Assembly (NCBI RefSeq): GCF_002127225.1
Contig: NZ_NFUR01000004.1
Location: 310,001 to 374,000, forward strand
DNA from: Sphingomonas sp. IBVSS2
Lineage (GTDB): Bacteria; Pseudomonadota; Alphaproteobacteria; Sphingomonadales; Sphingomonadaceae
Length of the DNA: 64,000 nucleotides
Direction of reading: 5' to 3'
In this document: piece after piece, positions 8,290 to 17,364 of the stretch
How positions within the stretch are numbered: the stretch's first letter is position 1
How the letters are laid out: each line of letters begins with the position of its first letter
Position numbers and translations under genes: made by a program
Notes under the pieces: model-generated
Told to the model about the DNA's origin: nothing
What the model saw: only the letters and a program-made list of their open reading frames with translations
Databases searched by the model: none

Positions 8290-9852
8290 ATGTCGGACGC
8301 CAGTATCGCGCTCAATCGCTTCGGTCTCGGTGCCAGGCCGGGCGAGGACGCGGGGGCCGATCCCCGCAAATGGCTCGCCGGGCAGATCGCGGGCTTCGAT
8401 CCGCGCCCACAGATGATCGCGGCACAGGTGCCGAGCGCCCAGGTGGCGCGCGATCTCGCCGATTTCTACGAACGCCAGCGGCAGATTCGCCAGGCCGAGG
8501 GCCCGCGCAATCGGCAGCCCCAGCCGCCCGCTGGGCCGGCGGCGCCCGCGCGCGCGCAGCCGCCGATGGCCGAGGGCGGGGCGATGCAGGACATGCAATC
8601 CGCCGCGCCGGCGATGCAGGCCGGCATGCAGCCCGCCGCCAGGCCGCTCTATCAGGGCGAGGATGCCGCGATGATGGCGCGGCGCGAGGCACGGCGCCAG
8701 CAGCAGCAAGTCTATGTGAGCATGGTCTCCGCCCGCGCGCTGAGCGCGATCGCCACGCCGACGCCCTTCGCCGAACGGCTCGTCCATTTCTGGGCGAACC
8801 ATTTCGCCGTCTCGGCCGACAAGCTCGAACTGGTCGGGCTGGCGGGCACCATGGAGTTCGAGGCGATCCGCCCCCATGTGATGGGCCGGTTCGGCGACAT
8901 GCTCAATGCGGTCGAGCGCCATCCGGCGATGCTGCTCTATCTCGATCAAGCGGTGTCGATCGGCCCCAACAGCCCCGCCGGCCAGCTCGCCGCCCGGCGG
9001 CAGGCGCGGCAGCGCGCCGGGCTCAACGAGAATCTGGCGCGCGAGATCATGGAACTCCACACGCTCGGCGTGCGCACCGTCTATACCCAGGCGGATGTGA
9101 CCGAGTTCGCGCGGGCGATGACCGGCTTCACGGTGGCGGGGCTCGGCCGCGGCGCCGGGGCACGCTATGCCGGCACCGCCGATGGCGAGCCCGGAAGCTT
9201 CGTCTTCGCCCCGCGGCTGCATGAGCCGGGCACGCGCACCATCCTGGGCAGGCAATGGCGGGACGAAGGCGAGGCGCAGGCGGCGGCGGTGCTCGAGCAT
9301 CTCGCCACCCATCCGGCGACCGCGAAGCACATCGCGACCAAGCTCGCCCGGCATTTCGCCAGCGACGATCCGCCCGCGCCGCTGGTCGCGCGGCTGGAAA
9401 AGGCGTTCCTGAGCTCGGGCGGCGATCTGCCGACCGTCTATCGCGCGCTGATCGCCTCGCCTGAATGCTGGTCCCCCCAGCCGGCCAAGTTCAAATCGCC
9501 CTGGGAATGGTCGATCTCGGCGATGCGGGCGCTCGGCACGCAGCAGGTCCAGGCCAATGCCGTCAACGGGCTGCTGGGCCAGCTCGGCCAGCCGACCTGG
9601 AAGCCGGGATCGCCGGCGGGCTGGGACGATGTCGCCGGTGCCTGGGCCGGGCCCGATGCGGTGATGCGGCGAGTCGAGGCGGCCGAGCGCATGGCCCAGC
9701 GCGCGCGCGACACGATCGATGCGCGGCAGCGCGCCGCCCAGCTCTTCCCCGGCACGCTGAGCAGCGGCACCGCCCAGTCGATCGCCCGCGCCGAAAGTCC
9801 GGGCCAGGGCCTGGCCCTGATGCTCGTCTCGCCCGAATTCATGCGGAGGTAA
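8290..9852 (+). CDS. DUF1800 family protein
   Basis: A 520-residue protein. ATG 8290 follows AGGGGAG by about 5 bases and gives MSDASIALNRFGLGARPGED, the typical start of DUF1800 proteins; the frame upstream to 8074 is considered non-coding. Further family marks are ERLVHFWANHFAVS, MLLYLDQ, NENLAREIMELHTLGV and the C-terminal SPEFMRR. A Gln/Ala/Pro-rich insert lies around residues 75-125. DUF1800 and DUF1501 proteins commonly occur as a pair, as here (5 bases to the next gene). Their biochemical role is unsettled; links to secreted or cell-envelope processes have been suggested. Confidence 0.85.
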   Translation: MSDASIALNRFGLGARPGEDAGADPRKWLAGQIAGFDPRPQMIAAQVPSAQVARDLADFYERQRQIRQAEGPRNRQPQPPAGPAAPARAQPPMAEGGAMQDMQSAAPAMQAGMQPAARPLYQGEDAAMMARREARRQQQQVYVSMVSARALSAIATPTPFAERLVHFWANHFAVSADKLELVGLAGTMEFEAIRPHVMGRFGDMLNAVERHPAMLLYLDQAVSIGPNSPAGQLAARRQARQRAGLNENLAREIMELHTLGVRTVYTQADVTEFARAMTGFTVAGLGRGAGARYAGTADGEPGSFVFAPRLHEPGTRTILGRQWRDEGEAQAAAVLEHLATHPATAKHIATKLARHFASDDPPAPLVARLEKAFLSSGGDLPTVYRALIASPECWSPQPAKFKSPWEWSISAMRALGTQQVQANAVNGLLGQLGQPTWKPGSPAGWDDVAGAWAGPDAVMRRVEAAERMAQRARDTIDARQRAAQLFPGTLSSGTAQSIARAESPGQGLALMLVSPEFMRR

Positions 9853-9857
9853 GCCCG

Positions 9858-11015
9858 ATGACCGCACTTTCCCGTCGCAGCTTCGTCGCCCTCGGCGCTT
9901 CGGCTGTCTTCGCTTCCACCTTCGGCGCCCGCATGGCCTTCGCTCGCGCGGCGACCGACCGGCGCTTCGTCTTCATCATCCAGCGCGGCGCCGCCGACGG
10001 ACTGCACACGGTCGCGCCCGTTGGCGATCCCGCCTATGCGAGCCAGCGCGGCCAGCTCGCCGAGGATTTCGCCTCGGCGCCGAAGCTGGACTCGATGTTC
10101 GCGCTTCATCCGTCGATGAAGAACATCCACGGGCTCTATGACGCGAAGCAGGCGCTGTTCCTGCACGCCGTTGCCTCCCCCTATCGCGACCGCTCGCATT
10201 TCGACGGGCAGAACGTGCTCGAGACCGGCGGGACCTCCGCCTATCAGGTCAAGGACGGCTGGCTGAACCGGCTGCTCACGCTGTTGCCCGCCGACGACAA
10301 GGCGATAGCGCTCGCCGCCACGGTGCCGCTGGCGCTGCGCGGGCCGGTGGAAGTGGCGAGCTATGCTCCCTCGGCACTGCCCGATGCCTCGGACGACCTG
10401 CTGATGCGCGTCACCCAGATGTATCAGGGCGACGCGCAGCTCCATGGCATCTGGGAACAGGCGACGGCCACCAGGATGCTCACCAGCGATCTCGCATCGG
10501 ACAATGGCCGCAACGCCGCCGCCACCGGCGATCTGGCCGCCAAGATGCTGTCGGCCGAGAACGGCTCGCGGATCGCGATGATCGAGACCGGCGGCTGGGA
10601 CACGCATGCCGGCCAGCGCGGCCGGCTGGCGGGGCAGCTCAACGGGCTCGACCAGATGGTCGGCGCGCTGCAGAAAGGGCTGGGTCCGCTGTGGAGCAAC
10701 ACGGTAGTGCTCGTCGCCACCGAATTCGGCCGCACAGTGAAGGTGAACGGCACGCAGGGGACCGATCACGGCACCGGATCGGTCGCAATGCTGATGGGGG
10801 GCGCCGTGAACGGGGGCCGGGTGGTCGCCGACTGGCCGGGCCTTGCCGACGCGGCGCTCTACGAGGATCGCGACCTGAAGCCGACCCTGGGGCTCGATGC
10901 GGTGATCGGCTCCACGCTCGCCGCGCATTTCGACCTGACTCCGCAGATCGCGGCACGCAAGCTCTTCCCCGAAGTGCAGATGGCGCGGCCGATCCAGGAT
11001 CTGGTGCGGGCCTGA
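9858..11015 (+). CDS. DUF1501 family protein with Tat-type signal
   Basis: 385 residues starting at ATG 9858, with GGAGGT 8 bases upstream. The N-terminus MTALSRRSFVALGASAVFAS has the twin-arginine motif SRRSF, so export through TatABC (also encoded in this window) is likely. Family features include FIIQRGAADGLHTVAP, HFDGQNVLETGG, GWDTHAGQ and VVLVATEFGRTVKVNGTQG, resembling the sulfatase/alkaline-phosphatase-like fold described for DUF1501. It forms an operon with the DUF1800 gene. The substrate is unknown. Confidence 0.85.
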   Translation: MTALSRRSFVALGASAVFASTFGARMAFARAATDRRFVFIIQRGAADGLHTVAPVGDPAYASQRGQLAEDFASAPKLDSMFALHPSMKNIHGLYDAKQALFLHAVASPYRDRSHFDGQNVLETGGTSAYQVKDGWLNRLLTLLPADDKAIALAATVPLALRGPVEVASYAPSALPDASDDLLMRVTQMYQGDAQLHGIWEQATATRMLTSDLASDNGRNAAATGDLAAKMLSAENGSRIAMIETGGWDTHAGQRGRLAGQLNGLDQMVGALQKGLGPLWSNTVVLVATEFGRTVKVNGTQGTDHGTGSVAMLMGGAVNGGRVVADWPGLADAALYEDRDLKPTLGLDAVIGSTLAAHFDLTPQIAARKLFPEVQMARPIQDLVRA

Positions 11016-11107
11016 GCCGTCGGGCCGTTGCGACGGCGGCGCGGGCGCCAACCCGACCTTAACCTTCGGCCCCTAGCATGCGGCCTGTCGCGTGCTGAGG
11101 ACTGAGA

Positions 11108-11830
11108 GTGCCGCTGTCGCCCCGATCGCCCGGACCCTTGCGCATCGCGCTCGCCACGCTTGGCAAGTGTGCGCTCGCGCTCACCGTGTTCACGGTCATC
11201 TTCGGCGGATGGCAATGGGTCCTGGCGCGCCAGCCCTTGCCCGGCGCATCGAACCGCCAGGGCGCATGCGTGCTGTGGTTCGTCGGCAGCTCGACGATGA
11301 GCCGCTGGTCCTCGCTCCAGGACGATCTCAAGCCCTGGATCGCGCAGAATCGCGGCATGGGCGGCGCCACGATGGCGGAGATCAACCTCCACATCGCGAA
11401 CGACCAGGCGAAACGCGCGCCCCAGGCGATCGTCTATTATGCCGGCGACAACGATCTCGCCTTTGGCCGCTCGGTGGACGAGACGGTGGGGGATCTGCGC
11501 GAGTTCCTTGCCATCAAGTCCCGCCTGTTCGGCCAGACACCGGTCTTCGTCATCTCGCTGAAGCCCAGCCCCATGCGCTGGGATCAGCGCGCCCAGCAGG
11601 ACCGGTACAACATGGCCGCCCGGTCGATTGCCGGGCAGCGGCCGGACGTCACTTATGTCGACATCGTGCCCTTGCTGCTCGAACAGGGGCGGCCGGGGCC
11701 CTTCTACAGCGAGGACGGCCTGCACCTGAACGACCAAGGCTATCGGCGCTGGACGATCGCGCTGCGCCGCGCGCTGGACGAGAACCTGCCGCGCACCGTC
11801 CTGCAACGATGCCATGGGGACGTTTCGTAG
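11108..11830 (+). CDS. SGNH/GDSL-type hydrolase, membrane anchored
   Basis: 240 residues from GTG 11108 (GAGGA upstream). One N-terminal transmembrane segment (about residues 17-38, ALTVFTVIFGGWQWVL) probably anchors it in the inner membrane. SGNH blocks are visible: FVGSSTM with the likely nucleophile Ser, RGMGGATM (Gly), YYAGDNDL (Asn) and the C-terminal DGLHLNDQGY (Asp and His of the triad). It is likely an esterase or deacetylase acting on an envelope polysaccharide. The acyltransferase gene downstream, 123 bases away, makes a joint role in glycan acylation/deacylation possible; this is inference. Confidence 0.78.
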   Translation: MPLSPRSPGPLRIALATLGKCALALTVFTVIFGGWQWVLARQPLPGASNRQGACVLWFVGSSTMSRWSSLQDDLKPWIAQNRGMGGATMAEINLHIANDQAKRAPQAIVYYAGDNDLAFGRSVDETVGDLREFLAIKSRLFGQTPVFVISLKPSPMRWDQRAQQDRYNMAARSIAGQRPDVTYVDIVPLLLEQGRPGPFYSEDGLHLNDQGYRRWTIALRRALDENLPRTVLQRCHGDVS

Positions 11831-11953
11831 ACCCGGATGCTCGTTGCTGGCCGGCAACGAAGGTTACGACAGTATTCATATCGTTTCGTTGCTGCAAGGA
11901 ACGGCTGATTAAGCAATTTGATCTAGCCAATTCCCAGTCGACTGCATCCGCAG

Positions 11954-13075
11954 TTGCGCCGGGGGGCGAGTTTGCGAAGCGAGCGGATTGCCGGCCTGGA
12001 CAATTGGCGCGCGCTGCTGATGCTGGCGGGAATATTCCTGCATGCCACCACCGTGCAGGAGATCGATCGGCCGGTGTTCGTGCTGATCGCCAAGACATCC
12101 TCCAATTTCCGCATGGGCACCTTCTTCGCGGTCGCCGGGCTGCTCAGCCTGTTCGCGATCCGCAAGCACGGCGCCGATCCCTGGCTGGCGCGCCGGAGCT
12201 TCCAGATCGGCATTCCCATGGGCTTCGGACTGTTCCTGCTTGCCCCGCTGATGAGCGCCTGCGCCAGCTGGCATGCGTTCGGCACGATGATGCCGGCGCT
12301 GCCGGAACTCGGCTGGTGGCATTTCTGGTTCCTCGTCGATCTGCTCGCCTTTGCGCCGATCACCTTCTGGCTCTTTCGCGCCGACCAGAGGCACGCGATC
12401 TTCGCCCGGATCGATCGACGAGTGGAGCGCGATCGCCCCTCGGTGACGTTGATCGTCCTGGCCGTGGGCGTGGTGGCGACCATCGGCGTGCTGCTCGTCG
12501 CGCGGCTGGCACGCGCCGCGGGGGCGCTGGCCGAGCCGGTCTGGGCGGTCCACCAGATACTGGGCTATGCGCCGCTCTATGCATTCGGCGTGATCCTGGC
12601 CGGCTCGCCCGCGCTGTTCCGCCATGTGACCGCGCGTACCGGGCCCGCTTTCACCGTGCTGGCGATGGTGTTCGCGCTCTGCCTGGCCTCGCGGCTGCTG
12701 CCTGGGGGCGGGAAGGGGCTTTTCGACGGTCCGGCCAGCCCGCTCAACGTGGTGACATCCTGCCTCTGCCCCCCGGCGGTCACCGTGCTGATCCTGCGTT
12801 CGGCGGTCGCGATGGGCGCGACGCCGCCGCTGTTCCGGCGGATATCGGACGCGGCCTTCACCATCTACATGGTGCATTTCCCGATCATCCTGGCGCTCGA
12901 CCTGCTGCTCGATCCGCTGCGGCTCGATCCCTATGTCTCCTATCTGCTGCTCGTGGGATTGTCGGGCTGGCTCTCCTATCTGGTGCATCGCCTGATCGTC
13001 CGGCGCTTCCCCTTCGCCGCGATGCTGCTCAACGGGGTCAGCCCGGCAAGGCCGCGCGCGACCGCCACCGAATAG
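11954..13075 (+). CDS. Acyltransferase 3 / OpgC-like membrane protein
   Basis: About 373 residues with roughly ten transmembrane helices. Start is uncertain: TTG 11954, or TTG 11972 with GGGGGCGAG just before it. The opening ERIAGLDNWRALLMLAGIFLHAT has the Arg/His arrangement of the acyltransferase-3 family, and NFRMGTFFAVAGLLS matches its second conserved helix. FTIYMVHFPIILAL near the C-terminus is also typical. Such proteins transfer acyl groups to extracytoplasmic glycans. It follows the SGNH hydrolase gene on the same strand. Confidence 0.78.
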   Translation: MRRGASLRSERIAGLDNWRALLMLAGIFLHATTVQEIDRPVFVLIAKTSSNFRMGTFFAVAGLLSLFAIRKHGADPWLARRSFQIGIPMGFGLFLLAPLMSACASWHAFGTMMPALPELGWWHFWFLVDLLAFAPITFWLFRADQRHAIFARIDRRVERDRPSVTLIVLAVGVVATIGVLLVARLARAAGALAEPVWAVHQILGYAPLYAFGVILAGSPALFRHVTARTGPAFTVLAMVFALCLASRLLPGGGKGLFDGPASPLNVVTSCLCPPAVTVLILRSAVAMGATPPLFRRISDAAFTIYMVHFPIILALDLLLDPLRLDPYVSYLLLVGLSGWLSYLVHRLIVRRFPFAAMLLNGVSPARPRATATE

Positions 13076-13115
13076 GGCCGCTGTTCCGAATGCCCCGAAC
13101 AGCATCTTGTGCAAC

Positions 13116-13141
13116 TTACATACGTTCTTGATTGCATGTAA
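13116..13141. promoter_or_regulatory. TTACAT...ATGTAA inverted repeat upstream of the secreted hydrolase
   Basis: TTACAT (13116-13121) and ATGTAA (13136-13141) are inverted with 14 bases between, in the 245-base gap before the hydrolase. TTGATT at 13128 overlaps the right half and could be a -35 element. A TetR regulator is encoded 1.5 kb downstream, so an operator is possible. Confidence 0.35.
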
Positions 13142-13320
13142 ATGTGCGCCTAGGCTGCCCTTACCGGCGGAGACCGGCGATCGGGGAGGACCAGTTGCGC
13201 ATCCAGGCCATGGGCCGGTGCGCCATGCGCAAGCCAGTTTCCCGCCTGCCTCTCCGTGCGGACGAGCCGCGCGATCGACGCTGCTCGAAGGAAAAGAACG
13301 ACAAGCGCAAGGAGAGGCAG

Positions 13321-14292
13321 ATGACGAGACTATCCCGAGCGATATGTACCATGCTGGTTTCCGCCACGGCGCTCGCCGCCGCCCTGCCGGCGTCCGCGCA
13401 ATCGGTCCCCAACGCGCCGACCGGCCCGGTGGAGACGCAATATTACGCCAATGGCAGCTACGCGACGACCACGACGCGCTCCGCCGCGGCCTGCGATTCC
13501 AAGGGTAACCAGTGCGATGTCTTCTATCCGTCGAACATCGCGTCGCTGAACGCCCGCCTGCCGCTGGTGGTCTGGGCCAATGGCACCGGCTCCACGCCGG
13601 ACAATTACACCAACTGGCTGAAGCACCTGGCCAGCTGGGGTTTCGTCGTGGTCGCGACGCGGGACCAGCAGACGGGCTATGGCAATACCGTGCTGGATTC
13701 GCTGGCCTATATGCGGGCCGAGGAAGCGAACCCGTCCAGTCCCTTCTATCATCGCATCGATTTCGCGCATGTCGGCGCGGCCGGCCATTCGCAGGGGGCA
13801 TCGGGCGCCGCCAATGCGATGTTCCACTCGAGCGGCGTGATCACCACGACGGTGACGTTCGAGCTGCCGAACCAGAATTGGTGCAATCCGGCGGACAATT
13901 GCCTGCTCACGCCGACACTGACCGGCGGCTCGGGGTCGATCTTCTATGTGAGCGGCACGGCGGACAGCCTGATCGCGCCCGATACGCAGAGCGGCGGCAC
14001 CCAGCTCAATTCGCAAACGGCCTATTACAACGCCACGCCGGGGACGATGCTCAAGGCCAAGGGCCTGCTGAAGGGCGCGAACCACAACGACATCACGGGC
14101 ACCCCGGGATGCGGCGTGCTCGGCTTCCTCAAGGCCTGCGCCAACGGCGTCTACGGCTATATGGGCTTCCCGACCGCCTGGCTCGCCTGGCAGTTGAAGG
14201 GCGATGCGGTCGCGGGGGCCGCGTTCAAGAGCGGCACCGGCGAGTTCTTCACCGCGAATGCCTGGACGGGGCGCGTCTCGAACATTCCCTGA
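13321..14292 (+). CDS. Secreted alpha/beta hydrolase (chlorophyllase/PET-hydrolase-like fold)
   Basis: 323 residues from ATG 13321 with AGGAG 7 bases upstream. The signal peptide is MTRLSRAICTMLVSATALAA up to ALPASAQ. The likely triad is visible: Ser in GHSQGASG, Asp in VSGTADSLIAP, and His in KGANHNDITG. LPLVVWANGTGSTPDNYTNWL gives the oxyanion region. Several Cys (NWCNPADNC, GCGVLGFLKAC) suggest disulfides. The layout resembles secreted chlorophyllase/polyester-hydrolase-type alpha/beta enzymes; the substrate cannot be read from sequence. The TetR regulator nearby may control it. Confidence 0.8.
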   Translation: MTRLSRAICTMLVSATALAAALPASAQSVPNAPTGPVETQYYANGSYATTTTRSAAACDSKGNQCDVFYPSNIASLNARLPLVVWANGTGSTPDNYTNWLKHLASWGFVVVATRDQQTGYGNTVLDSLAYMRAEEANPSSPFYHRIDFAHVGAAGHSQGASGAANAMFHSSGVITTTVTFELPNQNWCNPADNCLLTPTLTGGSGSIFYVSGTADSLIAPDTQSGGTQLNSQTAYYNATPGTMLKAKGLLKGANHNDITGTPGCGVLGFLKACANGVYGYMGFPTAWLAWQLKGDAVAGAAFKSGTGEFFTANAWTGRVSNIP

Positions 14293-14372
14293 GCTTCCGG
14301 TCCTGAACTTCTGGTCGCGCGCCGCGGTCCGGGCGGCGCGCGGCCAACCCCTTGTCGATGGAAGGCAGTAAC

Positions 14373-14798
14373 ATGGTTCGTACCTGCTGCATCGCCGCGA
14401 TTCTGGTCGTGGCGGTGGCGGTTGCCGGGTTTTTCGCCTGGCCGCGCAGCGCGCCGGTCGCGGCCGATGCCGGCACGGTCGCGGTGCGGCTGGCCGAAGC
14501 TGCGCCCACTCCGGTGCCAGTGCCCGTGGCGGAACCCGTCGCGCCGGCGCCGCAGCCGCGATCGGCGGCGGAAACCGCGATCCTCGCATCGATGGAGGAC
14601 CCGCGGGCCGAACTGCGCGACGTCGTTGTCCGGCGGGACGCGCCGCAGATCGCCTGTGGCGAGAAGCGGACCGCGCGGGATCCCGTGTTCCGCCGCTTCG
14701 TATGGCTCGGGCATTTGAAGATGCTCGCGACCGACGACGGGACGAAGGATTTCGGCAACATCGCCGCGGTCTGCCGGGAAGGGCAGCCGGTTCCCTGA
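14373..14798 (+). CDS. Hypothetical membrane-anchored or secreted small protein
   Basis: 141 residues. ATG 14373 is preferred (GAAGG 7 bases upstream, giving MVRTCCIAAILVVAVAVAG); in-frame starts at 14352 and 14358 also exist. The N-terminal hydrophobic segment is followed by a Pro/Val/Ala-rich linker of about 45 residues. A C-terminal domain of about 65 residues has two Cys (QIACGEKRTARDP and NIAAVCREG) that could pair. The C-terminal part looks like a small periplasmic domain. It is co-directional with the hydrolase. No family is recognised. Confidence 0.6.
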   Translation: MVRTCCIAAILVVAVAVAGFFAWPRSAPVAADAGTVAVRLAEAAPTPVPVPVAEPVAPAPQPRSAAETAILASMEDPRAELRDVVVRRDAPQIACGEKRTARDPVFRRFVWLGHLKMLATDDGTKDFGNIAAVCREGQPVP

Positions 14799-14802
14799 TC
14801 CG

Positions 14803-15456
14803 TCAGCCCTTCGGCAACGCGACCGGGCGCCCCCGCGAGTCGATGACGCCCGCGCTCGTCGCGCCGTCGATCAGCAGACGCAGGAAATCGATCGAGCGCC
14901 GCATCTCCGCGGGATTCGGCGCAAGGACCTGCGCGATCGACAGCCCGCGCACGGCCCAGACGAACAGGCGGATGCCGGCGAGCACGTCGCCATCCTCTCC
15001 GCTGCCGAACTGCTGCTTGATGGTTTCGAGCGACATCTGCTCCACCTTCGCCTGCATCGGCGTGACCAGCTCGGCCAGCTCGGGATCGCTGCGCGATGCC
15101 TGGAGTATCTCGAGCACGGCGAGGCCGGAGGGCCTGCTCAGCACTTCCCAGAGCATTTCAGGCCAGTCGGAGAGGCGCGCGCCGCGGCCGGTGTCCGCCG
15201 CGATCCGTTCATAGGCGCGCTTCTCGCGCTCGTAGACGGTCCCGATCACATCGGCCATCAACTGGACGCGCGTGCCGAAATGATGGTGCAGCGCGCCGCG
15301 AGTCACGCCGGCCTCCTCCGCGATCGCCTCGGTCGAGGTGCCGCTATAGCCCTTGCGGTAGAGCAGTCCGATCGCGGCATCGAGCAGCGCCTCCCGCGTT
15401 TCCGCGGTCCGCTCCGCCTGTGTCCGACGCTTGCTGCCCGAAGCTGCTGCCGCCAC
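14803..15456 (-). CDS. TetR-family transcriptional regulator
   Basis: About 217 residues from GTG 15456 (VAAAASGSKRRTQAER), preceded by GGGACAAG; the frame continues to 15597 but the extra residues look non-coding. The helix-turn-helix lies in RKGYSGTSTEAIAEEAGVT followed by RGALHHHFGTRVQLM, typical of TetR (AcrR-like) proteins. The C-terminal ligand domain is about 150 residues. It is convergent with the hydrolase/hypothetical pair (4-base gap) and divergent from argS. Its target and ligand are unknown; the convergent hydrolase unit is a candidate. Confidence 0.85.
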   Translation of the reverse strand: MAAAASGSKRRTQAERTAETREALLDAAIGLLYRKGYSGTSTEAIAEEAGVTRGALHHHFGTRVQLMADVIGTVYEREKRAYERIAADTGRGARLSDWPEMLWEVLSRPSGLAVLEILQASRSDPELAELVTPMQAKVEQMSLETIKQQFGSGEDGDVLAGIRLFVWAVRGLSIAQVLAPNPAEMRRSIDFLRLLIDGATSAGVIDSRGRPVALPKG

Positions 15457-15636
15457 CTTGTCCCATGTCCTTCCCGATCGCCGGTTCCGGCAACGCAGCC
15501 CATTTGGCGGGTCGCGGCAAGGTCCGTCAACACGCGCCGCCCCGCGGAGCGCGAGAATGGCGAAGTTCGGCCGGGGGCTGTGCAGTTTCGGCCGCATCCG
15601 CTAAGGCGCGCGCTTCCGCAACCACTGGAACCGTGA

Positions 15637-17361
15637 ATGACGCTCTACGCACGCTTCGCCGCGCATCTGAACCTCGCTCTGGATGCGCTCGTCCTCGCCG
15701 GTGATCTGCCTGCGGGGCTGGAGCGACGTGCGGTCACCGTCGAGCCGCCGCGCGACGCCTCGCATGGAGACCTGGCCACCAATGCCGCGATGGTCCTCGC
15801 CAAGCCGGCGGGCACCAACCCGCGCGCGCTCGCCGAGAAGATCGGCGCGGAGCTGGAGAAGCTGGAGGAAGTCGCCTCGGTCTCGATCGCGGGCCCCGGC
15901 TTCATCAACCTGACGCTCACCGACGCGACCTGGCGCGGCGAGCTGATGGCGATCCTCGATGCCGGCGACGATTATGGCCGCTCCACCATGGGCGCGGGCA
16001 CGACCGTCAACGTCGAATATGTCTCGGCCAACCCGACCGGCCCGATGCACATGGGCCATTGCCGCGGCGCGGTGGTGGGCGATGCGCTCGCTTCCCTGCT
16101 CGAATTCGCCGGGCACAAGGTGATCCGGGAATATTATGTCAACGATGCGGGCGGCCAGGTCGACGTGCTCGCCCGCTCGGCGCATCTCCGGTATCGGGAA
16201 GCGCTGGGCGAGGATGTGGGCGAGATCCCCGAAGGCCTTTATCCGGGCGAGTATCTGAAGCCGGTCGGCGCGAAGCTCGCGGCGGAGTTCGGTGACAAAT
16301 ATGTCGGCGCGCCGGAGAGCGAATGGCTCGTGCTCTTCCGCAAGACCGCCGTCGCTGCGATGATGGACATGATCCGTGCCGACCTGGCGCTGCTCGGCAT
16401 CCATCACGACCTGTTCTCGTCCGAGGCCGAGTTGCAGGCCGCGGGCAAGCCGGAACAGGCCGAGGCGTGGCTGCGCGAGCGCGGCTTCGTCTATGACGGC
16501 GTGCTCGAAGCGCCCAAGGGCGAGACGCCTGAGGATTGGGAGCCGGTCGAGCTGCCGCTGTTCCGCTCGACGCAATTCGGGGATGACCAGGACCGGCCGA
16601 TCAAGAAGTCGAACGGTGCCTGGACCTATTTCGGCGCCGATCTCGCCTATCACTTCCAGAAGGCCCAGTCGGCCGACGCGCTGATCGACATCTGGGGCGC
16701 CGATCACGCCGGCACGGTGAAGCGCATCGTCGCCGCGGTGCAGGCGCTCACGGGCGGCGAGACCAAGTTCGACGTGAAGCTGGTCCAGATGGTCCGCCTG
16801 CTGCGCGATGGCGAGCCGGTGAAGATGTCGAAGCGCGCGGGCAATTTCGTGACGCTCGCCGATGTGGTGGGCGAGGTCGGCAAGGACGTCGTCCGCTTCA
16901 CCATGCTGACCCGCAAGGCGGACGCCCAGATGGACTTCGATTTCGCCAAGGTGGTCGAGGCGTCGAAGGACAATCCGGTCTTCTACGTCCAATATGCGCA
17001 TGCCCGGGTCGCTTCGCTCCAGCGGCGTACCGCGGAGGCCGGGATCGCCTGTGCCGATGTGGATCTGTCTCTGCTTGATACACAGGAGCTCCGGCTGGTT
17101 AAGGCCGCCGCGCAGTTCCCGCGGATCGTCGAGGCCGCAGCATCGGCGCGCGAGCCGCATAGAATTGCCTTCTATCTCTATGACTTGGCGGCAGAGCTCC
17201 ATAGTCTGTGGAATCTCGGCAAGGACGATGCGAGCCGCCGGTTCCTGATTCCCGATCAGGCGGCATTGACGTGTGCGCGGCTTTATCTGGCGCGTTCGAT
17301 TGGGCAGATTGTGCGTAACGGCCTCCGCATCATGGGCGTCGAGGCTGTCCAGGAGATGTAA
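15637..17361 (+). CDS. argS: Arginyl-tRNA synthetase
   Basis: 574 residues, charging tRNA-Arg with arginine. It is a class I synthetase. The N-terminal Add-1 domain (about 1-110) recognises the tRNA. The HIGH-like motif is NPTGPMHMGHCRGA (about residue 130), followed by EYYVNDAGGQ. The KMSKS-like motif is VKMSKRAGNFVTL (about residue 395). The C-terminal anticodon-binding domain ends RNGLRIMGVEAVQEM, as in other ArgS proteins. Start ATG 15637 fits the family length. It heads the conserved run argS - SPOR - nagZ - scpA - scpB - tatABC. Confidence 0.97.
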   Translation: MTLYARFAAHLNLALDALVLAGDLPAGLERRAVTVEPPRDASHGDLATNAAMVLAKPAGTNPRALAEKIGAELEKLEEVASVSIAGPGFINLTLTDATWRGELMAILDAGDDYGRSTMGAGTTVNVEYVSANPTGPMHMGHCRGAVVGDALASLLEFAGHKVIREYYVNDAGGQVDVLARSAHLRYREALGEDVGEIPEGLYPGEYLKPVGAKLAAEFGDKYVGAPESEWLVLFRKTAVAAMMDMIRADLALLGIHHDLFSSEAELQAAGKPEQAEAWLRERGFVYDGVLEAPKGETPEDWEPVELPLFRSTQFGDDQDRPIKKSNGAWTYFGADLAYHFQKAQSADALIDIWGADHAGTVKRIVAAVQALTGGETKFDVKLVQMVRLLRDGEPVKMSKRAGNFVTLADVVGEVGKDVVRFTMLTRKADAQMDFDFAKVVEASKDNPVFYVQYAHARVASLQRRTAEAGIACADVDLSLLDTQELRLVKAAAQFPRIVEAAASAREPHRIAFYLYDLAAELHSLWNLGKDDASRRFLIPDQAALTCARLYLARSIGQIVRNGLRIMGVEAVQEM

Positions 17362-17364
17362 GGA

